Shown here: in pieces, positions 1 to 7,727 of the stretch | Position numbering within the stretch: the stretch's first letter is position 1 | Layout of the letters: each line of letters starts with the position of its first letter | Assembly: GCF_023706045.1 (NCBI RefSeq) | Contig: NZ_BQYL01000001.1 | Coordinates: 620,001 to 684,000, forward strand | DNA from: Kangiella sp. TOML190 | Lineage (GTDB): Bacteria; Pseudomonadota; Gammaproteobacteria; Enterobacterales; Kangiellaceae | Direction of reading: 5' to 3' | Length of the DNA: 64,000 nucleotides | Notes under the pieces: model-generated | The model's input: only the letters and a program-made list of their open reading frames with translations | Database searches by the model: none | What the model was told of the DNA's origin: nothing | Translations under genes and position numbers: made by a program

Positions 1-1190
1 CCATCTTCATGAAAACCCCATCCCCAATAAGCACCACAATAATAGCTATGTTGCCCACCTTGTATTAAATGCTTTTGCTTCTGTGCTTCGATAGCTGCTT
101 GATTGTAAATAGGATGATGGTAAATAATTTCTTTTAGTATTTTCCCTTTATTCACTTTATCTTGCATATTTAAGCTAACAATTATCGGAGTCTGAGTGTT
201 AAGCGATTGCAGTAGATTCATATAGTAGCTTACTCGACAGGCTTTACTTGTGCGCTCATCGTTGAGCATGTTCCAACTCGCCCAAGCCTTTTTATTCTTA
301 GGTAAGACCTTAGTATCGGTATGCAGCTGCATGGTATTTTCTTGATAACCGATATTACCCAGTAGCCACTTTTCATCATGAGTTGGATCAGCGATCATTT
401 TCAAAGTCTGATCGCTATGGCTCGCAAAAATAACCTTATCAAAATCATAAGCATCTGAATTAGTAATAATTCTGACCCCAGCATGATGCCTTTCTACTGA
501 GCTAATAGCTGAATTTAATTTCAGCTTGATTGAGATACTCTCAAGAATTGAGTTCAAGTAGGTTTCTGAGCCTCCTTGAATAGTCTTCCACACTGGGCGG
601 TTAAAGGCTTGCAGCATTCTATGGTTATTCATAAAAGCGACCAAATAACTCGCTGGAAACTGCATTATAGCTGAGCTATCGCCAGACCAAAGTGCGCTGG
701 CCATTGGTATTAGGTGTTCATCAATGAAATATTGACTGTAGCGCTTCTTTTTTAGATATTCACCTAAATTTATTTGCATATCAGAGTCTAATAACTCCTT
801 AGCCTCTCGATAAAAACGAAAAATATCCCAAATCATTCGGTAGAACTTGGGGCTAATCAAATTCTTTCTCTGACAAAAAAGTTGATCCAACGAACTTGCA
901 TTATATTCAAGTCCATTCATGCGATTAGTTACCGCAAAGCTCATATCGCTATCCTGATAAGCCACTTGATACTTTTTTAGCAAAGTAAAGAAGGTCGGAT
1001 AGTTTTCCGGATTAAACACAATGAACCCTGTGTCTACCTTCAAAGTTTTATCATCAACGAAAATAGTTTGAGTGTCTGCGTGACCGCCCACCTTTTCGTT
1101 CTTTTCAAAAATCGTCACATCGCAGTGTTGATAGAGCTTTTCTGCCGCAGCGATACCGGATATACCGCTGCCAATAATTGCCACCTTCAT
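1..1190 (-). CDS. FAD-dependent oxidoreductase (amine-oxidase-like), 3' end outside window
   Basis: The frame opens with ATG at 1190 and runs off the left edge without a stop (about 396 codons seen). The N-terminus carries a Rossmann dinucleotide signature (VAIIGSGISGIAAAEKL) followed by FEKNEKVGGHADT, as in flavin amine-oxidase-like proteins that bind FAD. Near the window edge the translation reads YYCGAYWGWGFHED, typical of the family that neighbours DUF1365 and cyclopropane-fatty-acid-synthase-like genes. It starts inside the desaturase stop codon (ATGA, 4-nt overlap), so the two are translationally coupled. Family knowledge: homologues sit in light or singlet-oxygen induced clusters and are thought to act on membrane lipids; the exact reaction is not known to me. 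The rest of the cluster probably lies to the left. Confidence 0.85.
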   Translation of the reverse strand, partial: MKVAIIGSGISGIAAAEKLYQHCDVTIFEKNEKVGGHADTQTIFVDDKTLKVDTGFIVFNPENYPTFFTLLKKYQVAYQDSDMSFAVTNRMNGLEYNASSLDQLFCQRKNLISPKFYRMIWDIFRFYREAKELLDSDMQINLGEYLKKKRYSQYFIDEHLIPMASALWSGDSSAIMQFPASYLVAFMNNHRMLQAFNRPVWKTIQGGSETYLNSILESISIKLKLNSAISSVERHHAGVRIITNSDAYDFDKVIFASHSDQTLKMIADPTHDEKWLLGNIGYQENTMQLHTDTKVLPKNKKAWASWNMLNDERTSKACRVSYYMNLLQSLNTQTPIIVSLNMQDKVNKGKILKEIIYHHPIYNQAAIEAQKQKHLIQGGQHSYYCGAYWGWGFHED

Positions 1191-2089
1191 GAGCTCATGG
1201 CCTTATTTATCTGCTCTGCATTAGGAGCTTTTAGATCATGAACTAGCCCGAAAGTTTTTAACAAGTAAAGACCATAATAGCTCAGATCTAATTCCCACCA
1301 GTAAACCCCCTGCTTAGCAGAATAAGGAAAGCGATGATGATTATTATGCCAACCCTCTCCTAGGGTCAGGATTGCCAATAGCCAATTGTTGCGACTATTA
1401 TCATTGGTATCAAAACGCTTAGTTCCCCAGCGATGCGCCACGGAATTTATAGAAAAAGTAATATGTGCCAACACTACAGTGCTAATAAAATAACCCCATA
1501 TTAGAATTTGCCATTTGCTCGCGCCCAACTGCGGGAAATAGACTTCGACGATAATACCCACCGAAAAAATCAAAGCCGCGAAAAGAATCGGCGGTATTAT
1601 GTCGTACCGATCAAGCCAGACTAATTCTCTATACCGCGCTAAATCTTTAACCCGCTCAAGATTGGTTGGAAAATTCTTTTTATTTAAAAACCAGAACATA
1701 TGACTCTTCCAAAAACCTTGTGCAGGACTGTGTAGATCCGCATCTTTGTCTGAGTGAATATGATGATGGCGATGATGCGCAGCCCACCATAAAGGCCCTC
1801 GCTGAGTCGCGGTGGTACCAATAAAGGCAAAAATAAATTGAGTTACACGGCCCACTCGAAAAGTTTTATGAGAAAAATACCGGTGATAAAAAGCAGTAAT
1901 CGCAAACATTCTGATTAAATAACTGATTGCGAAAATGATCACAGCTATACTGCTTACTCCTACCCAAATTACGGACAGGCAAGCTAAATGTAGAAAAATA
2001 AAAGGGATTACCCTAGGCCAGTCGATGCCATCCATAGCCTCCTGCCCACCTTTGGTAACGACCAATGAATTGTCAAACCATTTTTTCAT
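1187..2089 (-). CDS. Acyl-CoA/fatty acid desaturase
   Basis: 300 aa. Three histidine clusters of membrane di-iron desaturases are visible: HRYFSH at about residues 69-74, HHRHHHIH at 105-112 and HNNHH at about 248-252. Several hydrophobic stretches (about 28-65, 85-95, 165-210) fit the four-helix membrane topology. The expected role is to introduce a delta-9-type double bond into acyl chains at the inner membrane. It is the first gene of a minus-strand unit and overlaps the FAD oxidoreductase start by 4 nt. It is divergent from a lipoprotein gene over a short control region rich in repeats. In this setting it probably takes part in adapting membrane lipids to photo-oxidative stress (inference from neighbours). 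Confidence 0.9.
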   Translation of the reverse strand: MKKWFDNSLVVTKGGQEAMDGIDWPRVIPFIFLHLACLSVIWVGVSSIAVIIFAISYLIRMFAITAFYHRYFSHKTFRVGRVTQFIFAFIGTTATQRGPLWWAAHHRHHHIHSDKDADLHSPAQGFWKSHMFWFLNKKNFPTNLERVKDLARYRELVWLDRYDIIPPILFAALIFSVGIIVEVYFPQLGASKWQILIWGYFISTVVLAHITFSINSVAHRWGTKRFDTNDNSRNNWLLAILTLGEGWHNNHHRFPYSAKQGVYWWELDLSYYGLYLLKTFGLVHDLKAPNAEQINKAMSS

Positions 2090-2112
2090 ACAGCAATTCT
2101 TTTGTTTTTTGT

Positions 2113-2198
2113 TATCTTATTGATATTATTGTGAAAATGCTGTGAATAATTGTTCACAATATTTTGACAAGTTGTGTTTTAGGCTATCTTATTGTCAA
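2113..2198. promoter_or_regulatory. Divergent control region with repeated and inverted elements
   Basis: The gap between the desaturase and the lipoprotein gene holds three ordered elements. A perfect 9-bp inverted repeat is formed by TATTGTGAA (2127-2135) and TTCACAATA (2153-2161). A second inverted pair is TTGACAA (2164-2170) and TTGTCAA (2192-2198). A 10-bp direct repeat TATCTTATTG lies at 2113-2122 and 2185-2194. The TTGACA at 2164-2169 is followed after 15 bp by TATCTT, a short-spaced promoter-like arrangement. This looks like an operator for one or more regulators, but I cannot assign which one (MerR-type LitR/CarH or the ECF/ChrR system would be candidates in this kind of cluster). 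Confidence 0.45.
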
Positions 2199-2213
2199 CT
2201 CATTTATACTAGT

Positions 2214-2771
2214 ATGCGTTTTTTCGCCAGCCTATTAATGATGATTGTTGTGGCAGGTTGCACAACAAAAGGGGAGCAAGCTATGTTCAACGATCGTGTC
2301 GATGACTTTCTAAGCCAGCTTAAGATGACTGAAGCCACCCAGGATTCTGATGCGATACAATCCAAGTTTGAAATGGTGTTCAAGGATTTTAAAAAGGGCG
2401 TCTCGGAATCGAATATTCGAAGCCTCTATGCAGATACATTTTATTTTAATGATACCTTTAAAACCATTACTGACATTGACCAGCTAGTAGCTTATATGAC
2501 CGAAACTGCTGAGCAGGTTGAAACCACTAAAGTAGAGATTATTGACGTTGCTAAAGGTAAAAGTGACTACTATTTACGCTGGGTAATGCACATGAAATTT
2601 AAAGCTAAGGGCAGGCAAGTAGACTCTCGTTCCATAGGCATGACCCAAATTAGACTCAACGCGGAAGGTAAAATAATCTTACATCAAGATTATTGGGATG
2701 GAGTAGAAGGCTTTTACCAACACCTACCCTATATCGGTTATTTTGTGCGTAAAGTCAGAGATTCATTATAA
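2214..2771 (+). CDS. Lipoprotein with NTF2/SnoaL-like fold
   Basis: 185 aa from the ATG at 2214. An upstream ATG at 2142 is in frame but would add 24 residues before the signal peptide and overlap the palindromic control region, so the later start is preferred. The N-terminus MRFFASLLMMIVVAGC is a lipoprotein signal with lipobox VAGC (Cys16). The mature part (about 150 aa) has the alternating pattern of nuclear-transport-factor-2-like proteins found next to photolyase and cyclopropane-synthase clusters (VDDFLSQLKM, LYADTFYFNDTF, HQDYWDGVEGFY). Its stop codon shares one base with the start of the next gene (TAATG), so the pair is coupled. Function unknown; a ligand-binding or enzymatic role toward lipids in the envelope is a guess. 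Confidence 0.75.
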   Translation: MRFFASLLMMIVVAGCTTKGEQAMFNDRVDDFLSQLKMTEATQDSDAIQSKFEMVFKDFKKGVSESNIRSLYADTFYFNDTFKTITDIDQLVAYMTETAEQVETTKVEIIDVAKGKSDYYLRWVMHMKFKAKGRQVDSRSIGMTQIRLNAEGKIILHQDYWDGVEGFYQHLPYIGYFVRKVRDSL

Positions 2772-3403
2772 TGAAATTCATGAAATTACTGCTAATCACA
2801 TCCTTAAGCCTATCTTCCTTGGCGGTTTTAGCTAAACCAATTAGCGAAGATTTAAACCCTAAGCTGCCGCAAACTGTAGTCAAATCGGAGCAGACCTACC
2901 ACCGCTGCTCTCAAGTAAGGATAACCAAAGCATTATTCTTCAAAATTGTCGACGTAGCGCTCTACCTAGAAGACTGCAGAAATTTCCAAGGTATCTTTAG
3001 CCAGCGAGCCAAGGTTTTGCGTTTTTCTTACCTAAGAAAAGTTACTGGCGAACAATTTTCTGAAGGTGCTAATGAGTACCTGCAAAAGAACTTATCTACT
3101 GAGCAATATGAACGCTGCATACCCCACTACAGCAAGCTCAACAACGCTTATCAGGATGTAAAAAAAGGCGATACCTACGAGCTATTGATGGCTCCAGATA
3201 AAACCACCGTTACGCTAAACAAAATACCAATAGGCCTTATTACTGATGATAGCTGTGGCGAACTATATTTAAACGTTTGGTTTGGAAAAGAGAGCATGGA
3301 CTCAGGCTTTCAAGAGCTGCTTGAAAAAGCACACAAGAAAGCAAGCGAGAAACCAAAAGATTATGCCAACACTCTTAACGCTTCTTTGCGCGCCTCTGGG
3401 TAA
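2771..3403 (+). CDS. Chalcone-isomerase-like exported protein
   Basis: 210 aa with a signal peptide (MKFMKLLLITSLSLSSLAVLA). The body resembles the bacterial chalcone-isomerase-like family: Tyr-rich start of the domain, LFFKIVDVALYLEDC, LRFSYLRKVTGEQFSEGANE, and a late LYLNVWFGKESMD segment. Bacterial members lack an established flavonoid role and are commonly found beside photolyase, desaturase and cfa-like genes. It is coupled to the upstream lipoprotein gene. Its 3' end overlaps the 3' end of the convergent photolyase gene by 43 bp, so no terminator separates them. Confidence 0.75.
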   Translation: MKFMKLLLITSLSLSSLAVLAKPISEDLNPKLPQTVVKSEQTYHRCSQVRITKALFFKIVDVALYLEDCRNFQGIFSQRAKVLRFSYLRKVTGEQFSEGANEYLQKNLSTEQYERCIPHYSKLNNAYQDVKKGDTYELLMAPDKTTVTLNKIPIGLITDDSCGELYLNVWFGKESMDSGFQELLEKAHKKASEKPKDYANTLNASLRASG

Positions 3404-4761
3404 TCAATAATTGGTTGAGGATAACCGCAGGACTGCCGTTGCTCCGCATTCGGACAATGAATCTCTTTGGGACTCAGCTCAGCAAGAGAAGGTAGAAACC
3501 TCTTAATAAACAACCCTTCTTGGTCAAACTTCTTGGATTGAGTGATCGGATTCATAATCCGAAAGTAAGGCGCGGCATCAGCACCCGTTGAGGCACACCA
3601 CTGCCAACCACCATTATTGGAAGCAAAGTCACCGTCAATCAGCTGCTGCATAAAGTATTTCTCTCCCCAACGCCAGTCGACTAAGCACAGTTTGGTCAAA
3701 AACATGGCACTTAACATTCGCAACCGATTGTGCATCCAGCCTGTTTTCTTGAGTTGCAACATAGCAGCGTCGATAAGAGGAAATCCTGTTTTAGCGTTTT
3801 TCCATGCCTCAAACCGCTGCACAGCAATTTCACCATAAATCCAATTTTCAGGTTTGTTTTTGAAAGGCTTATGCTTACTAAGGGTACTACAGTTGTCGAT
3901 TAATATTTGCCGGTAAAACTCGCGCCATATTAACTCAGAAAGCCAAACATGGCTTAGCATATCGTCTTCTGAAAAATCGCCATGCTGGATATTTTTTTTC
4001 ATCAGTTTAGCGATGCACTGTTTTACTGAAATGGCACCAACTGCCAAATAAGGAGATAAGCCACTAGTGCCATTTATCGACGGAAAGTCTCGATGATTGC
4101 CATAAGATGGGATTTTTTTCTCAAATGAGTCAAGTCGTTCTAAAGCTTCTAAATCACCTGCTGGCCACAAATCATTTCGATGCTTATCCATCAATGCTAT
4201 GTCGTTTTGCTTGACGCTGCTTAAATCAAATTTTTGAGTCTGCGGCCCTCTAGCAAGGCTTAGCCCTTGCATCAAAAATTGTTTTATCCAAGCTTTCTTG
4301 TAGGGAGTGAAAACGCGATAAGACTGTCCTTGTAACGTTTTCAACTGTGAGGGCTCTAGCGCTAAATCACCATCATAGTGCTGAATTGAGACTTTATTCT
4401 TGAGTAATTCACAAACTTCATCATCTCGTTGTTTTTCATTCAAAGGATATTCACGATTAAAGTGAAGCGCTGCTATCGAGTGTTGTTCGACTAACTTTTC
4501 AATAACCCCAGCAACAGACTTAAAATCATCTGTCTCACGATAGATCAGTGGAATATTAAGCTGATTCAATTGGCTTTTTAACTGCTGTAAGCAGGCTAAG
4601 CGAAAGCTTTGCTTTGCCACAGATTCATCATGTGCCTGATGTTGTTTCGCCGTTTCAATATACAAACACACCACAAGCCCCTGTTTCGAAGCTTGCTCTA
4701 AAGCAGGATTATCATTAATCCGTAAATCCTGCCGCAACCAGACTAGTTGTAATGGCCTCAT
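3361..4761 (-). CDS. phrB: Deoxyribodipyrimidine photolyase
   Basis: 466 aa, the usual length for a class I CPD photolyase. The N-terminal photolyase domain (LQLVWLRQDLRINDNPAL) binds the antenna cofactor; the C-terminal half carries the FAD and DNA-binding signatures (SPYLAVGAIS, LIWREFYRQIL, GFPLIDAAMLQLKKTGWMHN, WQWCASTGADAAPYFRIMNP). It repairs cyclobutane pyrimidine dimers using blue light. It starts immediately after the stop codon of the DUF523/DUF1722 gene with no gap, so the two form an operon. The 3' end overlaps the chalcone-isomerase-like gene on the other strand by 43 bp. Confidence 0.97.
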   Translation of the reverse strand: MRPLQLVWLRQDLRINDNPALEQASKQGLVVCLYIETAKQHQAHDESVAKQSFRLACLQQLKSQLNQLNIPLIYRETDDFKSVAGVIEKLVEQHSIAALHFNREYPLNEKQRDDEVCELLKNKVSIQHYDGDLALEPSQLKTLQGQSYRVFTPYKKAWIKQFLMQGLSLARGPQTQKFDLSSVKQNDIALMDKHRNDLWPAGDLEALERLDSFEKKIPSYGNHRDFPSINGTSGLSPYLAVGAISVKQCIAKLMKKNIQHGDFSEDDMLSHVWLSELIWREFYRQILIDNCSTLSKHKPFKNKPENWIYGEIAVQRFEAWKNAKTGFPLIDAAMLQLKKTGWMHNRLRMLSAMFLTKLCLVDWRWGEKYFMQQLIDGDFASNNGGWQWCASTGADAAPYFRIMNPITQSKKFDQEGLFIKRFLPSLAELSPKEIHCPNAEQRQSCGYPQPIIDYPEARKEALRVLA

Positions 4762-5709
4762 CTATAAATAATTCCTTAAGCCTAACTCTATTGGGTGAGG
4801 ATTCAGGTATGCCTGATTATTAATATAATCACTGCCAAACTGCTTCATATAATGATTTAACAAAGTGATCGGTACTATCAAAGTCACAATGCCTTTACGG
4901 TATTGCTCAATAACATTAATCACCTCTTGCTTTGCTTCAGTACTTAGATCTTTTTTCAAATAGCCAAAAATATGATACAAGGTATTGGTATGATTCTTTG
5001 ATGAAGCCACTTTTTTTAAACTCGTCATCAATAGCATTTCATAATCCGCTATTACTTTAGGCAAACTCTTTGAGCCATCGTTCGCCACCAGCTGTCCTAA
5101 TTCTTTATAGGCCTTGTAGCTATGCGCCATGATTAGATATTTATAGCGGCTGTGAAAATCAATTAATACTTTAATACTTGGACTTTTTAGAACACTGTTT
5201 TGCCATTCATTGTAGGCAAAAACTCGATTAATAAAATTTTCACGAAGTTTAGGATCTTGCAAACGCCCCTCTTCTTCTATCGGCAACTCAGGTCTTAATC
5301 TCATTAATTCACCAGTGTAGATCCCGCTTGATGAAATATTCGAAGGATTGCCGTTTTCATGGTACACCTTCACTCGCTCCATGCCACAACTGGGTGAATT
5401 TCGTATCACGATATAGCCACTGACATCACGAATTTTAGGTAGTATTGCTTTGGCATAGCCACTTAACTCCTGAGTGAAATCCACACTAGGATCATCTACC
5501 ATTTTCACCGTTATTTTATCACCTTGATTAACCAGACGTATTGGCGGTCTTGGCGTCGGCATACCAACCCCCATCTCGGGGCAGATAGGCAAGTATTCAA
5601 ACCAATCACTCATCACATCAAGGCAATATTTTGAACGCTTATGCCCACCGTCATAACGAACCTGATTGCCAGCCAAACAGGAGCTGATTGCTATATTAAT
5701 CTTTTTCAT
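4762..5709 (-). CDS. DUF523 + DUF1722 (YbgA-type) protein
   Basis: 315 aa when started at the ATG at 5709, which is preceded by an AGGA at 5-nt spacing and begins directly at the conserved core (INIAISSCLAGNQVRYDGGHKR). An in-frame ATG at 5778 would add 23 basic residues and cross the repeats upstream, so it is less likely. The N-terminal half is DUF523, with the Cys positions of SSCLAG, CPEMGVGMPTPRPPIRLV and RNSPSCGMERV; the C-terminal half is DUF1722 (YbgA), with LIDFHSRYKYLIMAHS. Such proteins are habitual partners of photolyase genes. DUF523 has been linked to tRNA or sulfur chemistry in other bacteria, but here the role is unknown. Confidence 0.88.
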   Translation of the reverse strand: MKKINIAISSCLAGNQVRYDGGHKRSKYCLDVMSDWFEYLPICPEMGVGMPTPRPPIRLVNQGDKITVKMVDDPSVDFTQELSGYAKAILPKIRDVSGYIVIRNSPSCGMERVKVYHENGNPSNISSSGIYTGELMRLRPELPIEEEGRLQDPKLRENFINRVFAYNEWQNSVLKSPSIKVLIDFHSRYKYLIMAHSYKAYKELGQLVANDGSKSLPKVIADYEMLLMTSLKKVASSKNHTNTLYHIFGYLKKDLSTEAKQEVINVIEQYRKGIVTLIVPITLLNHYMKQFGSDYINNQAYLNPHPIELGLRNYL

Positions 5710-5730
5710 GATTCCTATTTTGAGAAGTTG

Positions 5731-5766
5731 GCGTGAAGCTTTCGTGAAAAATTCACGCTTTCGTGA
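5731..5766. promoter_or_regulatory. Repeat cluster upstream of the photolyase operon
   Basis: Between the divergent DUF523 and DUF4397 genes, GCTTTCGTGA occurs twice (5738-5747 and 5757-5766, 19-bp period), and GCGTGAA (5731-5737) faces TTCACGC (5752-5758) as an inverted repeat. The CGTGAA/TTCACG words resemble the TGTGAA/TTCACA words of the control region at 2127-2161, which may mean one regulator serves both. This is inference from sequence similarity only. Confidence 0.4.
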
Positions 5767-5823
5767 CTTATCTTTCACAGTCTAAATGACATTTTATCTT
5801 CAGACAATTTAAAGGAGGTCATT

Positions 5824-7173
5824 ATGTCTATTAAAAAACTATTACTCTTATTTACTTCAATGCTCTTATTCGTTGGCTGCGATGACGACGATGATTCTTT
5901 CGCGTTGATCCCACCAACTCCGAAAACCACCATACAAGTTGTTCATGCCTCTCAAGATTCGCCATTGGTCAATGTTCAAGTCAATGCTAGCACTGCCATT
6001 AGCGAATTAGACTTTGCAAAAGCATCCGAACGCATCGAGCTTGATGCCGCGACTTACAGTATACAGGTTGATGGCTTAACGCCGTCTGGGCCAGTGGCTG
6101 TGATTGGTCCGGTTGACTTAGATCTAGCAGCTAATCAGCTATATACCGTAGTAGCGCTCGATGAAACTGCCAACATTGAGCCTATTATCTTAACCCAAAG
6201 CGAAGCAGCGCCCGCAGCAGGACAGTTTACGTTACAGGTTCTACATGCCGCTTCGAATGCACCTACCGTAGATATCTACCTTACCGCTCCTGGAGAAGAT
6301 ATTAGTAGCTTGGTACCAACGGTCACTTTAGCTTTTAAAGATTCTTTGTCGCCAACGGATATCGCTGCTGGTGATTACCAAATTCGGATCACAGCAACTG
6401 GCGCAAAAGATGTGGTTTATGACAGCGGCGCCTTAACACTTACCGAAGGTGCTTTGTTGAATCTTGTGGCAGTGACCAATACCGGTCCTGGCACTAGCCC
6501 AGTTAATTTGCTAGCCCTTTCGGCAGACGGCGCAGCAACTCTGTACGATGCAGCTAAGGCAACGGACTTAAGGGTGTTCCATTTGTCACCGGACGCGCCA
6601 GCGGTAGACGTCGTTGCTAACGACGATTTTGCAAACCCATTACTGACAAATGTGGCTTTCCCTGAATTTTCTGACTACTTAACCCTCGCTGCCGACGACT
6701 ATAACGTCAAAGTTGTGCCCACTGGAGCGAGCACCCCTGCCGTGATTGATGCGGATGTTAGCCTAACAACTGGTATTAGCTATTCAGTCTTGGCCGTCAA
6801 TACCTTAGCCAATATCGAACCATTAATATTGGAAGATAACCGTAGAAGCATATCAACCGAATCACAGCTCCGTATTATTCACGGTTCTCCGTCTGCTGGA
6901 TTAGTTGATCTCTACTTGGTTCCGCCTGCCACTGATATCAGTATGGTCGATCCAAATTTTAGTGGCGTTGATTTTAAACAAGATACAGGCTATTTATCGC
7001 TGGCAGCAGGTGACTATGATGTGATTGTTACCGCTCAAGGCAGTAAAACACCGGCTATAGGTCCTGCCGCTATCACTCTCGAGAACAATAACATCTACAC
7101 GGTTATTGCTCGTGATAATGTTGGCGGAGGGGTACCGCTTGGCGTTGTTTTAGCCGATGATTTTGCAAACTAA
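5824..7173 (+). CDS. DUF4397-repeat lipoprotein
   Basis: 449 aa preceded by a near-perfect ribosome-binding site (AAAGGAGGT, 5812-5820). The signal peptide ends in a lipobox (LLLFVGC, Cys19) followed by a run of Asp residues. The mature chain is made of four successive DUF4397-like units of about 100 residues, each with a V(L)HAS..AP.VD(V/I) start, a ..AGDY.I.V...G.. middle and a ..Y.V.A.........I/L end (units begin near residues 38, 138, 250 and 345). These domains occur in secreted or surface proteins and are presumably adhesive or structural. The Asp after Cys would be an inner-membrane retention signal by the E. coli Lol rule. The gene is followed by a bidirectional terminator. Confidence 0.85.
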   Translation: MSIKKLLLLFTSMLLFVGCDDDDDSFALIPPTPKTTIQVVHASQDSPLVNVQVNASTAISELDFAKASERIELDAATYSIQVDGLTPSGPVAVIGPVDLDLAANQLYTVVALDETANIEPIILTQSEAAPAAGQFTLQVLHAASNAPTVDIYLTAPGEDISSLVPTVTLAFKDSLSPTDIAAGDYQIRITATGAKDVVYDSGALTLTEGALLNLVAVTNTGPGTSPVNLLALSADGAATLYDAAKATDLRVFHLSPDAPAVDVVANDDFANPLLTNVAFPEFSDYLTLAADDYNVKVVPTGASTPAVIDADVSLTTGISYSVLAVNTLANIEPLILEDNRRSISTESQLRIIHGSPSAGLVDLYLVPPATDISMVDPNFSGVDFKQDTGYLSLAAGDYDVIVTAQGSKTPAIGPAAITLENNNIYTVIARDNVGGGVPLGVVLADDFAN

Positions 7174-7204
7174 ATTGGAACTGCAAATAAAAAGTCATAA
7201 CACA

Positions 7205-7228
7205 AAAAGGCCTCGATTGAGGCCTTTT
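7205..7228. terminator. Bidirectional rho-independent terminator (DUF4397 gene / greA)
   Basis: A 10-bp perfect stem AAAAGGCCTC / GAGGCCTTTT with a GATT loop. It gives a T-run in either direction and lies between the convergent ends of the DUF4397 gene (7173) and greA (7245). Confidence 0.9.
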
Positions 7229-7244
7229 CGAATCTTAAATAATT

Positions 7245-7727
7245 TTAAATATAAAGCACTGCGGCTATTTCGTACTCTACCGCACCGCCAGGAGTTTGAA
7301 TGTTGGCAACTTCTCCTTCTTCTTTGCCAATCAAGCCGCGAGCTATCGGAGAATTCACTGAGATCTTATTACTTTTCAGATCGGCTTCATCATCGCCGAC
7401 GATTTGATACTGAATTTCATCAGCAGAGTCATCGTCTAAGTTAATTAGCACTACAGTGGCACCAAAAATCACTTTACCGTTGTTGGTCATTTTAGTGATA
7501 TCGATAATCTGCGCGTTGCCGAGTTTACTTTCAATATCTTGAATGCGACCTTCAGCAAAACCTTGTTGCTCACGTGCCGCATGATATTCGGCATTTTCTT
7601 TTAGGTCACCATGTTCACGAGCTTCGGCAATAGCTGCCACAATTCTAGGGCGCACCACTTTTTTTAGCTCTTCTAATTCAGCCTGCAAAGCTTCGGCGCC
7701 TTTAGCTGTCATGGGTACTCTATTCAT
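7245..7727 (-). CDS. greA: Transcription elongation factor GreA
   Basis: 160 aa, close to the 158 aa of E. coli GreA. It begins [19 protein letters not shown] and has the coiled-coil tip [21 protein letters not shown] with the acidic residues that are inserted in the RNA polymerase secondary channel to stimulate cleavage of backtracked RNA. The C-terminal FKBP-like half ends in [23 protein letters not shown]. The start overlaps the end of carB by 4 nt (ATGA), so translation is coupled. It is the last gene of the minus-strand dapB-carA-carB-greA block and reads into the terminator at 7205-7228. Confidence 0.97.
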   Translation of the reverse strand: MNRVPMTAKGAEALQAELEELKKVVRPRIVAAIAEAREHGDLKENAEYHAAREQQGFAEGRIQDIESKLGNAQIIDITKMTNNGKVIFGATVVLINLDDDSADEIQYQIVGDDEADLKSNKISVNSPIARGLIGKEEGEVANIQTPGGAVEYEIAAVLYI

